From positions 62,001 through 126,000 of the forward strand of contig JAIXOU010000055.1 in NCBI GenBank assembly GCA_027486585.1: a stretch of 64,000 nt of DNA, in the 5' to 3' direction. This document shows, piece after piece, positions 63,543 to 64,000 of this stretch. The notes beneath the pieces are model-generated. The model was not told the DNA's origin, did not search any database, and worked only from the letters and a program-made list of their open reading frames with translations. The DNA is from Verrucomicrobiaceae bacterium (GTDB lineage Bacteria; Verrucomicrobiota; Verrucomicrobiia; Verrucomicrobiales; Verrucomicrobiaceae). Made by a program: the position numbers and the translations under genes. Each line of letters opens with the position of its first letter. Positions within the stretch are counted from its first letter, which is position 1.

Positions 63543-64000
63543 ATCACATCAGCCGCCATTTTGACGTAGCCATCATTGGCGGAGGTTTTGCAGGTGTTTA
63601 TTGCGCGCAACAAGTGCTTAAACGTCTAGGCAACAACCAACTCCGTATCGGGATCATTGCGGCGGAGAATCACATGGTCTTTCAGCCCATGCTGCCAGAG
63701 GTGGTCGGCGGATCACTCTCTCCCCAACATGTGGTGAATCCGATCCGCATGATCTGTGATGGCGCGGATGTTTTAAAAGCCACCGTCACACACCTGGACA
63801 TGATGGCACGCGTCATGACCCTGGATGGCGGGCGCTTCACCCCAACAGTAAAGGTGAGCTTTGATCACCTCATGCTAGCCCCAGGTGCAGGTGTGGATTT
63901 GAGCCGAATCCCCGGCATGTCGGAGCACGCTTACCTCATGCGCACCGTCGGAGATGCCATGAAACTGCGCGCCGCCATCATCAGCCGCATGGAAGAGGCC
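63536..64000 (+). CDS. Type II NADH:quinone dehydrogenase, N-terminal part (runs off right edge)
   Basis: The first 155 codons, open to the edge. The N-terminus has the FAD Rossmann motif VAIIGGGFAGVYCAQ, then the Ndh-family signature VFQPMLPEVVGGSLSPQHV and the strand LMLAPGAGVDLSRIPGM. Non-proton-pumping NDH-2 oxidises NADH and reduces quinone at the cytoplasmic face of the membrane. The NADH-binding motif and C-terminal membrane helix lie beyond the window. The start codon is within a perfect hairpin (separate entry). Confidence 0.86.
   Translation, partial: MTDHISRHFDVAIIGGGFAGVYCAQQVLKRLGNNQLRIGIIAAENHMVFQPMLPEVVGGSLSPQHVVNPIRMICDGADVLKATVTHLDMMARVMTLDGGRFTPTVKVSFDHLMLAPGAGVDLSRIPGMSEHAYLMRTVGDAMKLRAAIISRMEEA

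Overview
The window reads as a chromosomal segment of a Verrucomicrobium, most like Prosthecobacter/Verrucomicrobium. This is inferred from gene content, not from a marker gene. The signs are: LpxI-type lipid A synthesis, secreted DUF1080, sulfatase, SGNH and esterase proteins, an ECF sigma factor next to a TPR Ser/Thr kinase, FecR-like and beta-barrel envelope proteins, and a secreted LWNG-repeat protein of a kind frequent in that phylum. No rRNA, CRISPR array, complete insertion sequence or prophage was seen.

Layout. 1-12.7 kb is mostly housekeeping: a peroxiredoxin (cut by the edge), lpxI, a Sel1-repeat protein, tRNA-Ala(GGC), a DEAD-box helicase, purD, a CAT-anticodon tRNA that looks like tRNA-Ile2, a DUF1080 lipoprotein, an hslO/iscA-like/hscB operon, a membrane adenylate cyclase, murI and an FkbM methyltransferase. 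13-20.5 kb is an accessory island: an M48 peptidase with two unknown membrane proteins, a decayed REP-associated transposase relic, about 600 bp of non-coding DNA with REP-like hairpins, and a tandemly duplicated secreted esterase beside a gene remnant abutting carB. 20.5-32.3 kb holds carB (interrupted in frame by a palindromic repeat), a ClpX-like ATPase without zinc finger, a cupin, a barrel/FecR pair, a TPR Ser/Thr kinase and its ECF sigma factor. 32.4-39.5 kb carries a trypsin-like protease, an SGNH hydrolase, a ParA-like ATPase, a Nudix hydrolase and a sulfatase.

The most striking region is 39,679-50,522: a compact, co-directional seven-gene operon. It encodes a GTPase-like NTPase with FHA-like, GYF-like and zinc-ribbon parts; two very large single-pass membrane proteins, the first beginning with a GTPase-associated-protein-like domain; a second GYF/DUF4190 membrane protein; a MotA/TolQ/ExbB-type channel subunit; and two different ExbD/MotB-like proteins that each keep a transmembrane-proximal Asp. 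I read it as a GTPase-controlled, ion-gradient-driven trans-envelope machine. I know of no characterised system with this composition.

50.5-64 kb contains a beta-CASP metallo-RNase-like protein, a 694-residue secreted unknown, an orphan FtsX-type permease, two large secreted/surface proteins, ychF, a rhodanese-YceI fusion lacking the catalytic Cys, a nitroreductase, and the start of a type II NADH dehydrogenase whose start codon lies inside a perfect 13-bp hairpin.
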